Below are positions 1-8,394 of a stretch of DNA of 64,000 nt, one piece after another (position 1 is the stretch's first letter; each line of letters starts with the position of its first letter). The translations under genes were made by a program, and so were the position numbers. Source of the stretch: Streptomyces sp. NBC_01264 (GTDB lineage Bacteria; Actinomycetota; Actinomycetes; Streptomycetales; Streptomycetaceae); contig NZ_JAPEOX010000001.1 of assembly GCF_026340675.1 (NCBI RefSeq), positions 5,084,001 through 5,148,000 of the forward strand, in the 5' to 3' direction. Under the pieces are notes generated by a model, which saw nothing but the letters and a program-made list of their open reading frames with translations, searched no databases and was not told where the DNA came from.

Positions 1-1
1 G

Positions 2-1069
2 TTCCTCTACCACGCGGCCCTGCCGATCCCCGCCCTGCGCCTGCTCGGGGACGACGCGGACGTCATGGACTTCTACAAGGTCGCCGGACAGATGGGCGGC
101 CTCGGCGTCACCTTCTTCTTCGTGCTCAGCGGCTTCGTGCTGAGCTGGTCCGCCCGGCAGAAGGACACCGCGAGGGCGTTCTGGCGCCGCCGGTTCGTGA
201 AGATCTACCCGAACTACGTGGTCGCCTGGGTGCTCGGGATGGTGCTCTTCGCCTCCGCCTACACCCCGGTCGGCACGTCGATCGCCAACCTGCTGATGGT
301 CCAGGTGTGGTCGCCGGAGTTCAACACCTACTTCAGCGTCACCCCGCCCAGCTGGTCGCTCGGTGCGGAGGCGTTCTTCTACGCCGCCTTCCCCATGCTG
401 AACAACGTCTTCCGGAAGATCCGCGACAGCCACCTCAAGTACTGGATCGCCGGCACCGTCGCGCTGGTCGTCGCCACCCCGATGCTCACCTACGCACTGC
501 TGTCGGACGCCCCCGGGATCCCCGGCGGCGAGGCCAGCTCCGTGGTGCAGTACTGGGTCAGCTACGTGCTGCCGCCGGTCCGCATGGCCGACTTCGCGCT
601 CGGCATGCTCGTCGCGCACGCGGTCCAGCGCGGCCGCTGGAAGAACATCGGCATGATCTGGTCGGGGCTGCTGCTCGTGGTCGGCTACGTGCTGACCGCG
701 TACGTCCCCTACCTGTACGGACAGCGTGCCACCTGCATCATCCCGGTGATCCTGCTGATCGCCGCCGCCGCCACCGCGGACGTGGAGAACCGGTTCACCA
801 TCTTCCGCAACCGCACCATGCTCTGGCTCGGCGAGATCTCCTTCGCCTTCTACCTGCTGCACTTCGTGGTGCTCGCCTACGGGCGCGAGCTGCTCGGCAC
901 CGAGACCTACTCGGCGCTCACCACGGCCCTGCTGCTCGCCGCCGCCGCCGGTATCACCGTCGTCCTCTCCTGGGCCCTCTACGCCGGGGTGGAACGGCCG
1001 TTGACCCGCCGCTTCGCCAAGTCGAAGCGTGCCCGCCAGACGTCAGACCGCGTTTCCGCCGGTGCCTGA
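2..1069 (+). CDS. Acyltransferase family 3 membrane protein (5' end missing)
   Basis: Polytopic membrane protein of the acyltransferase-3 (OafA/YrhL) family, which transfers acyl groups to exported sugars, lipids or natural products. The reading frame is open to the left edge and reads FLYHAALP before the first in-window ATG at 65. That ATG is therefore probably internal and the true start lies outside the window. Hydrophobic segments alternate with Arg-rich loops, for example the region around FSFVLSG-like helix 1 and the late YLLHFVVLAYG helix, as is usual in this family. It ends 25 bp before the NmrA-like gene on the same strand, so the two may be cotranscribed. Acceptor unknown. A link to the biosynthetic locus to the right is possible but unsupported. 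Confidence 0.8.
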   Translation, partial: FLYHAALPIPALRLLGDDADVMDFYKVAGQMGGLGVTFFFVLSGFVLSWSARQKDTARAFWRRRFVKIYPNYVVAWVLGMVLFASAYTPVGTSIANLLMVQVWSPEFNTYFSVTPPSWSLGAEAFFYAAFPMLNNVFRKIRDSHLKYWIAGTVALVVATPMLTYALLSDAPGIPGGEASSVVQYWVSYVLPPVRMADFALGMLVAHAVQRGRWKNIGMIWSGLLLVVGYVLTAYVPYLYGQRATCIIPVILLIAAAATADVENRFTIFRNRTMLWLGEISFAFYLLHFVVLAYGRELLGTETYSALTTALLLAAAAGITVVLSWALYAGVERPLTRRFAKSKRARQTSDRVSAGA

Positions 1070-1094
1070 GCACCCGCCGACATCAAGGAGCAAC

Positions 1095-1949
1095 ATGTCC
1101 AGCACGCAGATCCTGGTCATCGGGGCCACCGGCCAGGTGGGCCGTGAGGTCCTCTCCCAGCTGATCGGGGCGGGTGTCCCGGTCCGGGCCGGCGCCCGCA
1201 CCCCCGCGCGCATCGGCGCCCCGGAGACCGTCGAGGTGGTCGAGGCCGACCTCGGCCGGCCCGAGACGCTGCCCGCCGCGCTCGAAGGCGTCGAGAAGGT
1301 CTTCCTGTACGCCGTTCCGCAGGGGATCACCGAGTTCCTGGCGGCCGCGCAGCAGGCCGGGGTCAAGCACCTCGTGCTGCTGTCCTCCCAGACGGTCACC
1401 GAGGCCTTCCCCGGGCAGGAGCCGATCACCGAGATGCACCGCTCGGTGGAGTCGGCGATCGTCGAGTCCGGCATCGCGTACACCTTCCTGCGCCCGCACA
1501 ACTTCGCCTCCAACATCCTGATGTGGGGCTGGCCCGAGAGCATCCGGGCCGAGCAGAAGGTGCGCTTCCCCTACCCCGGGTCGCACAGCGACGTCATTCA
1601 CGAGAAGGACATCGCGGCGGTCGCCGTGACGGCCCTGACCGAGCCGGGCCACGAGGGGCAGAGCTACTTCATCACCGGCCCCGAGTCCGTGACGCAGCGC
1701 CGCCAGCTGGAGATCATCGCCGAGGTCGTCGGCAAGGAGCTGGAGTTCGAGGAGCGCACCGAGGAGCAGGCGCGCGAGGACCTCAGCGAGACCGTGCCGG
1801 CCTGGGTCGCCGACGCGGTGTTCGGCTACTGGTCCGCCTCCGACGGCGTACCGACGCACCTGTCGGACACCGTGGAGAAGATCACCGGGCGCCCGGCGCG
1901 GACGTTCGCCGAGTGGGCGGCCGACCACGCGCGGGACTTCACCGCCTGA
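1095..1949 (+). CDS. NmrA/SDR-a family NAD(P)-binding oxidoreductase
   Basis: An atypical short-chain dehydrogenase of 284 residues with an N-terminal Rossmann motif GATGQVG (about residues 10-16) and the NmrA-like layout: NAD(P)-binding half, then a small substrate domain. Members include quinone or azo-type reductases and redox-sensing proteins, so the substrate cannot be named. The start at ATG 1095 is chosen because AAGGAG lies 5 bases upstream, and an upstream in-frame ATG at 1029 would overlap the preceding gene. The gene ends at a strong hairpin (1969-2006). It could serve the adjacent biosynthetic locus as a tailoring reductase, but no sequence evidence fixes that. Confidence 0.8.
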   Translation: MSSTQILVIGATGQVGREVLSQLIGAGVPVRAGARTPARIGAPETVEVVEADLGRPETLPAALEGVEKVFLYAVPQGITEFLAAAQQAGVKHLVLLSSQTVTEAFPGQEPITEMHRSVESAIVESGIAYTFLRPHNFASNILMWGWPESIRAEQKVRFPYPGSHSDVIHEKDIAAVAVTALTEPGHEGQSYFITGPESVTQRRQLEIIAEVVGKELEFEERTEEQAREDLSETVPAWVADAVFGYWSASDGVPTHLSDTVEKITGRPARTFAEWAADHARDFTA

Positions 1950-1968
1950 GGGTGAGCCGGGGCACATG

Positions 1969-2006
1969 ACGGAGGGGGACGGACCGGATGGTCCGTCCCC
2001 CTCCGT
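1969..2006. terminator. Bidirectional terminator between convergent genes
   Basis: A perfect 17-bp stem (1969-1985 with 1990-2006) closed by a GGAT loop lies between the end of the NmrA-like gene and the end of the converging FAD-linked oxidase. It can serve both strands, as is common in streptomycetes where a U-tract is not needed. Confidence 0.8.
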
Positions 2007-2026
2007 GCTGTCGGCTCGCGGTGCCG

Positions 2027-3403
2027 TCAGCTCGCGGTCGGCTCGATGTTGTAGTTCACCCGGAACAGGTTCTCCGGGTCGTACGCCGCCTTGAGCGCCG
2101 CCAGCCGGGCGTGGCCGGACTCCGTGTACGCGCTGCGGACCCGGTCGGCGCCGGTGTCGTCGATGCCGAAGAAGTTCACGAACGCCCCGCCGGTGCCCCA
2201 CGGCTCCATCGTGCGGTGGAGCAGGTCGTGGGCGTCGCGGATCGCGGGCAGCCGGCCGGGCTCCATGATCGAGGTGGAGAACAGCATGAACCCGGCGTCC
2301 CGGCCCGCGACCGCGCTGTCGGTGCGGGGCGGCCGGGCATAGGCGCCCCCGTGGTGGCGGATCTCGACGAAGTAGGGGGCGTCCGCCTGCGGACCCGCCC
2401 GTTCGAGCAGGGCCTCGACGGCGGCGGGGGGCAGATCGCGCAGCGCCGTGTTGCGGTCGTACGCCGCCACCGGGAACGGCGGTTCGTGGTGGATGGACCC
2501 GACCTCGAGGTAGGGCATCGCGGCCACGGTGTCCTGGAGCACCGGACCGAGGGCGCGCAGCGGCCGCACCAGGCGCTCGCCGTCGGCGTGGTCGCCGGAC
2601 CAGGCGATCCGGATGTGGGTGACGTACTGGCCGCGCATCGCCTCGGGCAGGACCGGCAGGTCGGGGTAGCGGATCAGCTGGATGGAGGAGGACATCTCCT
2701 CGGGGACCGTCGTGGTCCACGCGGCGTAGGCGCGCAGGGCCGTGGCCGCCGTGTCCGGCCCGAAGTAGAGTCCGCCGCCGTAGAGCTCGGCGACCGGGAA
2801 CAGGTCGATCTCCATGGAGACGACCACGCCGAAGTTGCCCTTGCCGCCGCGCAGGGCCCAGAAGAGGTCCGGCTCCCGGTCGGGGGTCGCCGTGCGGAGC
2901 CGGCCGTCCGCGGTGACGACGTCCAGGCTGCGGACGTGATCGGCGGCGTACCCGTAACGGCGGCCGAGCAGCCCCATGCCGCCGCCGACGGTGTAACCGA
3001 CCGCGCCGACACCCGGGTTGGAGCCGTTCAGGGGCGCCAGGCCGTGCGGGGCGCTCGCCCTGAGGACGTCCTGCCACACGGTCCCGGCCGCGACGGTCGC
3101 GGTGCGGCGCACGGGGTCGACCCGTACCCCCGTCATCAGCCGGGTGCTGATCATCAGCTGGCCTTCGGCCGAACGGGAGATGCCGTGGCCGGTGGCCTGC
3201 ACGGCGACGCCCAGGCCCGCTCCGGCCGCGTACCGGACCGCTTCCTGGACGTCGGCGGTGTCCCGGGCACGGACTATGAGGGCGGGCCGGTGGTCGAGGG
3301 CCAGGTTGTAGCCGAGCCGCTCGTCGTCGTAACCCTCGTCCCCGGGCCTGAGGACCGGCGCGGCCAGTACTTCCGGTGCTTCCAGTACTTCTTGTGTGGG
3401 CAC
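2027..3403 (-). CDS. FAD-linked oxidoreductase, berberine-bridge/VAO type
   Basis: Secondary-metabolism-type flavoprotein oxidase of 458 residues. The PCMH-type FAD domain has the QATGHG motif (His73, the usual 8-alpha-histidyl FAD attachment site) and GYTVGGGMG at about residues 144-152. The Cys that would make bicovalent flavin in berberine-bridge enzymes is replaced by Gly. A C-terminal BBE segment (YDPENLFRVNYN) closes the protein. Such enzymes carry out two- or four-electron oxidations of alcohols, amines or phenols using O2. The start codon lies 2 bp after the stop of the VOC gene, so the two are translationally linked. I infer a tailoring oxidase of the locus; substrate unknown. Confidence 0.85.
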   Translation of the reverse strand: MPTQEVLEAPEVLAAPVLRPGDEGYDDERLGYNLALDHRPALIVRARDTADVQEAVRYAAGAGLGVAVQATGHGISRSAEGQLMISTRLMTGVRVDPVRRTATVAAGTVWQDVLRASAPHGLAPLNGSNPGVGAVGYTVGGGMGLLGRRYGYAADHVRSLDVVTADGRLRTATPDREPDLFWALRGGKGNFGVVVSMEIDLFPVAELYGGGLYFGPDTAATALRAYAAWTTTVPEEMSSSIQLIRYPDLPVLPEAMRGQYVTHIRIAWSGDHADGERLVRPLRALGPVLQDTVAAMPYLEVGSIHHEPPFPVAAYDRNTALRDLPPAAVEALLERAGPQADAPYFVEIRHHGGAYARPPRTDSAVAGRDAGFMLFSTSIMEPGRLPAIRDAHDLLHRTMEPWGTGGAFVNFFGIDDTGADRVRSAYTESGHARLAALKAAYDPENLFRVNYNIEPTAS

Positions 3404-3405
3404 GG

Positions 3406-3819
3406 TCAGTCCATTTCGTAGGGGGCGGTCATGACTTCGATGCTGTGGCCGTTCGGATCGTCGAAGTAGACGCCGCGGCCTCCGTACCAGGCGTTGGTGA
3501 CACCGGCGTGACGGTGGAAGGGGTCGCCCCAGTAGGGCAGCCGGCGGTCCTGGATCCGGGCGAGGATCCCGTCGAACTCGTGGTCGTCCACGAGGAAGGC
3601 GTAGTGCTGCGGGGTGACCGTGCCGTCGGCGCCGAGACCGGCGCCCTTGATGGCGTGTTCGCTGCCGAGGACGTCGAGGGTGATGTCGTTGGAGAGCTGG
3701 AGGACCCGGAACGGCCCGTAGCCGCGGCTGGGTTCGAGTCCCAGGATGTCGATCAGAAACGCCGCGGTGACGTCGCGGTCCAGGGCGGTGAGGACGGTGT
3801 GGTTGAGCCGGATGGCCAC
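3406..3819 (-). CDS. VOC-superfamily (glyoxalase/dioxygenase-like) protein
   Basis: A 137-residue single-chain vicinal-oxygen-chelate protein with paired beta-alpha-beta-beta-beta modules: RLNHTVLTALD at the N terminus, HYAFLVDD in the middle, and a C-terminal GRGVYFDDPNGHSIEVM. His and Glu residues at the usual metal positions (H of LNHT, H of QHYAF, E of SIEVM) are present. The GTG start at 3819 has AGAAGG upstream. A longer frame back to 3963 would run through low-complexity G-rich repeats and is rejected. The gene is followed directly by the FAD-linked oxidase. Family members include glyoxalases, extradiol dioxygenases and resistance proteins; which role applies here is unknown. Confidence 0.8.
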   Translation of the reverse strand: MAIRLNHTVLTALDRDVTAAFLIDILGLEPSRGYGPFRVLQLSNDITLDVLGSEHAIKGAGLGADGTVTPQHYAFLVDDHEFDGILARIQDRRLPYWGDPFHRHAGVTNAWYGGRGVYFDDPNGHSIEVMTAPYEMD

Positions 3820-3835
3820 GGAGGGCTGCCTTCTG

Positions 3836-3913
3836 TCGGGGGTCGGGGGTCGGGGGTCAGGGGTCGAGATCGGGGGTCGGGGTCGGTCGGGGTCGGGAAA
3901 CGCCCCGACCCCG
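3836..3913. repeat. G-rich TCGGGGG heptamer array with hairpin
   Basis: Between the SnoaL-like and VOC genes the plus strand carries TCGGGGG three times in tandem (3836-3856), then degenerate copies (TCAGGGG, TCGGGGG, TCGGGG) up to 3897. A 10-bp stem (3888-3897 with 3904-3913) closes it. On the transcribed strand of the minus-strand genes this is C-rich; the plus strand has the G-tract spacing compatible with a quadruplex. It sits in the 150-bp leader of the VOC/oxidase pair and may affect readthrough from the upstream gene. Confidence 0.6.
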
Positions 3914-3969
3914 CGCCGGAGGCACGGGGTCAGGACGGACGGGATCGGGCACGCTTCGGACACGAGGGG

Positions 3970-4371
3970 CTATCCGCGGTCGATGCCGGACGGGTTGTCG
4001 ATCACGTAGCGCCAGCGGCCGTCGGGCCCGCGGCGGGCCACATCGGTGGCGGAGCCCTCCTGGTGCACCGGGCTTCCGTCCGGGCCGGTGCCCGAGATCA
4101 CGAAGTCCCCTATGAGCAGGGCGATGTCGTCGCAGACATAGGTGTGCCGCAGGGTGAGCGCGATCGGGACGCCGAGCCCCAGGAACTGGGCGTTGGCCGC
4201 GCGCCGGGCATCCTCGGTGACGGCCTCGCCGGGACGGGTGACGAAGACGGCGCCGGGGGCGAAGAGACGGTCCACCGAGGCGAGTTCACCGGAGTTGAAG
4301 GCCGCTTCGAACACCGCGGGGAGCTCGGCCGGGTCGGTCGGGGGCAGGAGGTCGTCGAGGACGTCGGTCAT
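3970..4371 (-). CDS. SnoaL-like / nuclear-transport-factor-2 fold protein
   Basis: A 133-residue NTF2-fold protein of the SnoaL/DUF4440 type: helix-rich N terminus (ELPAVFEAAFNSGELASVDRLF), then the curved sheet that ends in GRWRYVIDNPS. Relatives act as cyclases, isomerases or hydroxylases in aromatic polyketide pathways, or as ketosteroid-isomerase-like helpers. No catalytic residue assignment is safe from sequence alone. It starts 7 bp downstream of the arylamine N-acetyltransferase stop and is therefore in the same operon. Confidence 0.75.
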   Translation of the reverse strand: MTDVLDDLLPPTDPAELPAVFEAAFNSGELASVDRLFAPGAVFVTRPGEAVTEDARRAANAQFLGLGVPIALTLRHTYVCDDIALLIGDFVISGTGPDGSPVHQEGSATDVARRGPDGRWRYVIDNPSGIDRG

Positions 4372-4378
4372 GCCGTCC

Positions 4379-5191
4379 TCAGCCCGTCTGGATGCCGGCG
4401 CGACCGGGCTCGGGGGTGGCCGGGAGCACGTCCAGGTCGAAGCCGAAGTACTTGCGGTAGGCGGCGAGCACGGCTTCGTCGTCCGCCAGGTCCTCGACGA
4501 TGCGCTCCGATCCGGTGATCTGGGTGAGGCGGTTGCCCTTGAGGGTGACGCGCCCGCCGTCCTCGGTCGGCAGCGAGCAGAACACGTCGGCCAGGAACGG
4601 CGACTCGGGTGCGGTGCGCCACCACCACAGGGTCGGCACGAAGTCGGCCACCCGCACGGGCCGGTCGTCGATCCGGTAGAGCGGGCGGTCGTTCAGGAGG
4701 ATGTCGAAGCCCCAGGCGCCCTCGCCCTCGGCCGGTACGACGCGGTAGCTGCCGTGCGCGTCCTGCTGCGGCTCGGCGTCGGCGAAGCGCAGCGGCGTAC
4801 GGCTGTTGCGGCCGAAGCCGACGTCGACGAGCCAGGCCTCGCCGTCCAGCAGGACGCGGAGCGCCAGGTGGCCCATGAACGGGCCCGGGCCGTCGGGGCG
4901 GTAGACCTGGCCGGGCAGGATCTCCACCTCGTAGCCGAGGGCGCTCAGCAGGTACCCGAAGGCGGGGTTGACCTCGTAGCAGCCACCACCGCGACGGCGG
5001 TCGACCAGCTTCTCGAGGACCTGCTCGTCCATGTGGACGGGGGCTCCGGCGACGTGGTAGTCGAGGTTCTCGAACGGCACGGTCAGGCAGTGCCGCTCCT
5101 GGAGGCGGCGCAGCGCGGCGAGATCGGCCCGCTCGGGCCGGGTCGCGCCGATGCGGTCCAGATACGCGTCAACCTGGGCGTCATTCAGCAT
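4379..5191 (-). CDS. Arylamine N-acetyltransferase
   Basis: Transfers acetyl or acyl groups from CoA to aromatic amines, hydrazines or aminophenols through a Cys thioester. With the start at ATG 5191 (GGAGA upstream; another ATG at 5203 lacks a site) the protein has 270 residues, the normal NAT length. The catalytic triad is visible: Cys71 in RGGGCYEVN, His108 in GPFMGHLAL, Asp123 in WLVDVGFG. In S. griseus a NAT acetylates 2-aminophenols such as 3-amino-4-hydroxybenzoate made for grixazone. That precedent fits this locus, which also has a GriC/GriD-like reductase pair. It may be a tailoring or self-protection enzyme that masks an aromatic amine before or instead of diazotisation (inference). 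Confidence 0.9.
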   Translation of the reverse strand: MLNDAQVDAYLDRIGATRPERADLAALRRLQERHCLTVPFENLDYHVAGAPVHMDEQVLEKLVDRRRGGGCYEVNPAFGYLLSALGYEVEILPGQVYRPDGPGPFMGHLALRVLLDGEAWLVDVGFGRNSRTPLRFADAEPQQDAHGSYRVVPAEGEGAWGFDILLNDRPLYRIDDRPVRVADFVPTLWWWRTAPESPFLADVFCSLPTEDGGRVTLKGNRLTQITGSERIVEDLADDEAVLAAYRKYFGFDLDVLPATPEPGRAGIQTG

Positions 5192-5304
5192 GTCTGTCTC
5201 CATGGGCAGGGTGGGAGGGGCTGGAGCCTGGGGGAGGTGAGGGGGCGGGGAGGGCGCCTGAGGGAGGGGGCCTGGACGACGACCCCGCCGTTACCCGGGT
5301 GCGG

Positions 5305-6381
5305 TCACCACCGGAGCAGGACGAGGCCCATGGCCATCCCGCCGCCGAACGCGGCGAGCAGGACGAGGTCCCCGTCCTTCATCTCCGCCGTCCGCACGGC
5401 GTGGTCGAGGGTGACCGGCACGGAGGCCGAGCCGGTGTTGCCGTACTCCTCGTAGGTCGAACGGGTGCGCTCCCGGGGGATCCCGATCCGGTCGGCGAGG
5501 TCGTCGATCATCCGGCCGTTGGCCTGGTGCGGGACGAAGTGAGCGATGTCGGCGGGGGTCACGCCGTTGTCGGCGAGGAATTCGGAGATGGCCGGGGCCA
5601 CCATCTCGGCGACGAAGTCGCGGACCGCGCGGCCGTTCATCGTGAAGTAGTGCAGCCCGTCGCGGAGGGTGTCCTCGGTGGCCGGGAGGCGGCTGCCGCC
5701 GGCCGGGACCCCGATCAGCTCGTGCTCGGAGCTGAAGCCGGCCAGCCGGGCGCTGAGGAGGGTCCGGCCCTTGTCCGGGCCGATGACGACGGCACCGGCG
5801 CCGTCGCCGAACAGGATGGTGGTGCGGCGGTCCTCCGGGTTGAGGATCCGGGAGTAGACGTCCGCGCCGACGACCAGCGCGTAGCCGCCCGTGTCCCGGA
5901 TGATCCGCTCCGCGGTGGTCAGCGCGAAGATGAAGCCGCTGCACACCGCGTTGAGGTCGAAGGCGGTGGTGCCGCTGCCGGCGCCGAGCCCGTCGGCCAC
6001 CAGGGAGGCGGTCGGCGGCTGCGGCGAGTCGGGGGTGGAGGTGGCCGCGATGACCAGGGAGAGCTCGGAACCGCGGATGCCGGCCTGTTCGAGAGCGGCC
6101 CGGCCCGCGGCGACGGCCAGGTCGGAAGTGGCCTCGTCCGGCTTGGCCCAGCGACGGTTCCGTATGCCGGTCTTGCTGAAGATCCACTCGCCGTCGACTC
6201 CCGCGGGGGCGCCGACTTCGTCATTGGTGACGACGTGGGACGGCAGACAGGAGCCGGTTCCCAGAATTCCGACGGAGTGCGCTGACGGGCCCTCTTCGAA
6301 ACGGCGGCCGGTGGTGATCAATTGTCGTCCCCTCGGTGTGCTCGGGCGCCCATGGTTCCGCGCCGTCATGCGCGGTGCCAT
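5305..6381 (-). CDS. 3-oxoacyl-ACP synthase III-like enzyme (KAS III)
   Basis: Thiolase-fold condensing or acyl-transferring enzyme. The full Cys-His-Asn triad is present: Cys147 in NAVCSGF, His285 in FVPHQAN, Asn315 in YGNTGSAS (numbering from the ATG at 6381). In natural-product loci KAS III homologues either start polyketide or alkyl chains or transfer an acyl unit to a hydroxyl or amine. The start is uncertain: ATG 6381 and 6369 have poorly spaced sites, while TTG 6321 has GAGGGG well placed and would give 339 residues, closer to normal. The first 20-odd residues are not conserved-looking. It is separated from the NAT gene by about 110 bp of G-rich sequence. Confidence 0.85.
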   Translation of the reverse strand: MAPRMTARNHGRPSTPRGRQLITTGRRFEEGPSAHSVGILGTGSCLPSHVVTNDEVGAPAGVDGEWIFSKTGIRNRRWAKPDEATSDLAVAAGRAALEQAGIRGSELSLVIAATSTPDSPQPPTASLVADGLGAGSGTTAFDLNAVCSGFIFALTTAERIIRDTGGYALVVGADVYSRILNPEDRRTTILFGDGAGAVVIGPDKGRTLLSARLAGFSSEHELIGVPAGGSRLPATEDTLRDGLHYFTMNGRAVRDFVAEMVAPAISEFLADNGVTPADIAHFVPHQANGRMIDDLADRIGIPRERTRSTYEEYGNTGSASVPVTLDHAVRTAEMKDGDLVLLAAFGGGMAMGLVLLRW

Positions 6382-6440
6382 GTCCTTTCCCGGTTTCTGT
6401 CAGGTGGTGGGAAATGCGTCAGAAAGTGCGGCCGGGATTC

Positions 6441-7064
6441 CTATCGGGCGGCGGCGAGGCCGCGTACGACGATTCCCGCGACTTCGGTGACCCGGCGCGC
6501 CTGGAATTCGACGGCGGCGAGATTGTCCTCGTGGACGTTTCCGGGGCGGTTGCGGGTGACGCTGGAGCTGCCGTAGGGGTTGCCGTTCTCCGGGCGGAAG
6601 AGGACCTCGCCGGTGGAGCCGTTGGCGACGATGAGCGAGCCCCAGTGGCAGACGGCGTTGTGGACCGCGAGCAGGGTGGTCTCGTGACCGCCGTGCGGTG
6701 CGGAGCCCGAGGTGAAGGCGGACACCACCTTGTTGGCGAGCTTGCCCGGAATCGACACGGGCGCGGTGGAGTCGATGAAGGCGCCGACCGGGGCGGCGGG
6801 CAGTCCGAACCGGACGGGCGTGCCGATGAGGATGCCGTCGGCCCAGAGCAGGTCGTCGAGCCGGACCTCGGGGATCTCGCCGTCGGTGTTCCCGTGCGCG
6901 GCCACGGCGTCCTCGGTGCCGGGCACGACGGTCTCGGCGCTCAGCCGCGGAATGCGCAGGAGCCGTACCTCGGCTCCGGCCTTCCCGGCGGCCGTGGCGG
7001 CCGCCTCGGCGAGCTTGTGGACGTTTCCGGTGGACGAGTAATAGACGACGGCGATGTTGACCAT
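6441..7064 (-). CDS. WrbA-like NAD(P)H:quinone oxidoreductase / flavodoxin-fold protein
   Basis: A 207-residue flavodoxin-like FMN protein. The N-terminal phosphate-binding loop YYSSTGNVHKLA (about residues 8-19) and the GTPVRFG and FTSGSAPHGGHETTL segments are typical of the WrbA family, which performs two-electron quinone reduction with NAD(P)H. ATG 7064 is preceded by AGGAGA. It lies head to head with the LuxE/LuxC-like pair across 225 bp. In this locus it may keep a quinone or quinone-diazide intermediate reduced, or protect against one (inference). Confidence 0.85.
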   Translation of the reverse strand: MVNIAVVYYSSTGNVHKLAEAAATAAGKAGAEVRLLRIPRLSAETVVPGTEDAVAAHGNTDGEIPEVRLDDLLWADGILIGTPVRFGLPAAPVGAFIDSTAPVSIPGKLANKVVSAFTSGSAPHGGHETTLLAVHNAVCHWGSLIVANGSTGEVLFRPENGNPYGSSSVTRNRPGNVHEDNLAAVEFQARRVTEVAGIVVRGLAAAR

Positions 7065-7289
7065 TCCTGGACATCTCCTGGCGGGATCGATTGCTTCGGG
7101 TCCTGAATCGGACCATCGGATGCTGGTGAGCGGCCGGGAATCCGGCAATGGCCGGCATCGAAATCTGTCAGGTGGCGGCTGTTCGCGGCGGCCAGTTGAC
7201 GGACTCGTCTCCGCGGCGTGGACCCGTCCCGGGGCGCGGCGCACCATGCGGAAGGTACGGCGTCAACCAGCCCTGCCGGAAGGAGCATC
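7065..7289. promoter_or_regulatory. Divergent intergenic region, WrbA-like / LuxE-like genes
   Basis: This 225-bp region must hold the start signals for both the minus-strand WrbA-like gene and the plus-strand LuxE/LuxC-like pair. GGAAGGAG (7278-7285) is the ribosome binding site of the latter. The CTGAAC palindrome found elsewhere in the locus is absent. I could not place -10 or -35 boxes with confidence. Confidence 0.4.
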
Positions 7290-8393
7290 GTGTCAACCGT
7301 TGATCCCATGCTGGAATTTCCACTCGACACCCAGCCGGACCCCGACGCATTCCTGCGCGCCGCTCTGCGGTGGCATTTCTCCCCGGAAACGGGCTCGCCG
7401 TTCTGGCTCGAACGCGCAGGAACTCTTGGTTTCGATCCGCTGACCGACATCCACGGTTTCGCGGACCTGTCCCGCTTCCCCAACCTCGCCAACGAGCTGC
7501 GCGACGTACGCGCCGAGGACCTCATCCCGCGCGGCTACGGCCCGCACCCCGAGGTCGTCGGCGTCTACGAGAGCGGCGGCACCACCGGCGCCCCCAAGCG
7601 CATAGTCCTGCTCCAGGAGTGGCTGGACCGCCTGCTCACCTGGAGCAGCGCCCAGCTCGACCGGCACGGCGTTCCGCAGAACGTGAACTGGCTGGTCGTC
7701 GCCCCGACCGGCCCCCACATGGTGGGCGACGTCATCAAGCGCCAGACCGCCTTCCGCGGCGGCCTCGCCTTCACCGTCGACCTGGACCCGCGCTGGGTCA
7801 AGAAGCTCATCTCCGAGGGCCGGGCCGCGGACGCGGGCGCCTACGCCGAGCACATCGTCGACCAGGTGGCGTTCCTGCTCCAGACCCAGGACATCGGCGT
7901 CCTGATGTGCACCCCGCCGATCCTGGAGCGCCTCGCGCGCCGCGACGACCTCGCCAAGCTCATCCACGAGAAGGTCAAGGCGATCAACTGGGTCGGCACC
8001 CAGATGGACGCCGACACCCGCTACCTGTACCGCACCGAGGTCTTCCCCAAGGCGCACCTCTACAGCGGCTACGGCTCCACCATGATCCTCGGCAACGCCT
8101 CCGAGCGCCCGGGCCTCTCGGACGACGACCCGTGCATCTACGACCCGTTCTCGCCGCACATGGTCTTCGACGTGGTCGACCCGAAGACGCACGAGACCGT
8201 CGGGTACGGCGAGCGCGGCCAGGTGGTCATGCACCACGTCAGCAAGAGCCTGTTCATGCCCAACAACCTGGAGCGCGACTACGCGACGCGCGTGCCCGGC
8301 CCCAAGGGCGTCTGGCAGCTCGGCGACTCCGTGGCGGACATCGCTCCGGTCCAGGAGTTCGACAACGAGACCGTCATCGAAGGGGTCTATTAA
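7290..8393 (+). CDS. LuxE/EhpF-like acyl-adenylating enzyme
   Basis: A 367-residue ANL-related protein without the usual large C-terminal lid, matching the size of EhpF (phenazine-dicarboxylate activation) and LuxE-like acyl-protein synthetases. The nucleotide loop is YESGGTTGAPKR (about residues 92-103). A second conserved stretch is HLYSGYGSTMILGN, and YGERGQVVMHHVSKSLF lies near the C terminus. It would activate a carboxylic acid as acyl-adenylate for the LuxC-like reductase encoded right after it (gap of 1 base). GriC/GriD in grixazone synthesis perform this chemistry on 3-amino-4-hydroxybenzoate. The GTG start at 7290 is set by GGAAGGAG; an upstream in-frame start at 7218 lacks a site. 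Confidence 0.85.
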   Translation: MSTVDPMLEFPLDTQPDPDAFLRAALRWHFSPETGSPFWLERAGTLGFDPLTDIHGFADLSRFPNLANELRDVRAEDLIPRGYGPHPEVVGVYESGGTTGAPKRIVLLQEWLDRLLTWSSAQLDRHGVPQNVNWLVVAPTGPHMVGDVIKRQTAFRGGLAFTVDLDPRWVKKLISEGRAADAGAYAEHIVDQVAFLLQTQDIGVLMCTPPILERLARRDDLAKLIHEKVKAINWVGTQMDADTRYLYRTEVFPKAHLYSGYGSTMILGNASERPGLSDDDPCIYDPFSPHMVFDVVDPKTHETVGYGERGQVVMHHVSKSLFMPNNLERDYATRVPGPKGVWQLGDSVADIAPVQEFDNETVIEGVY

Positions 8394-8394
8394 A

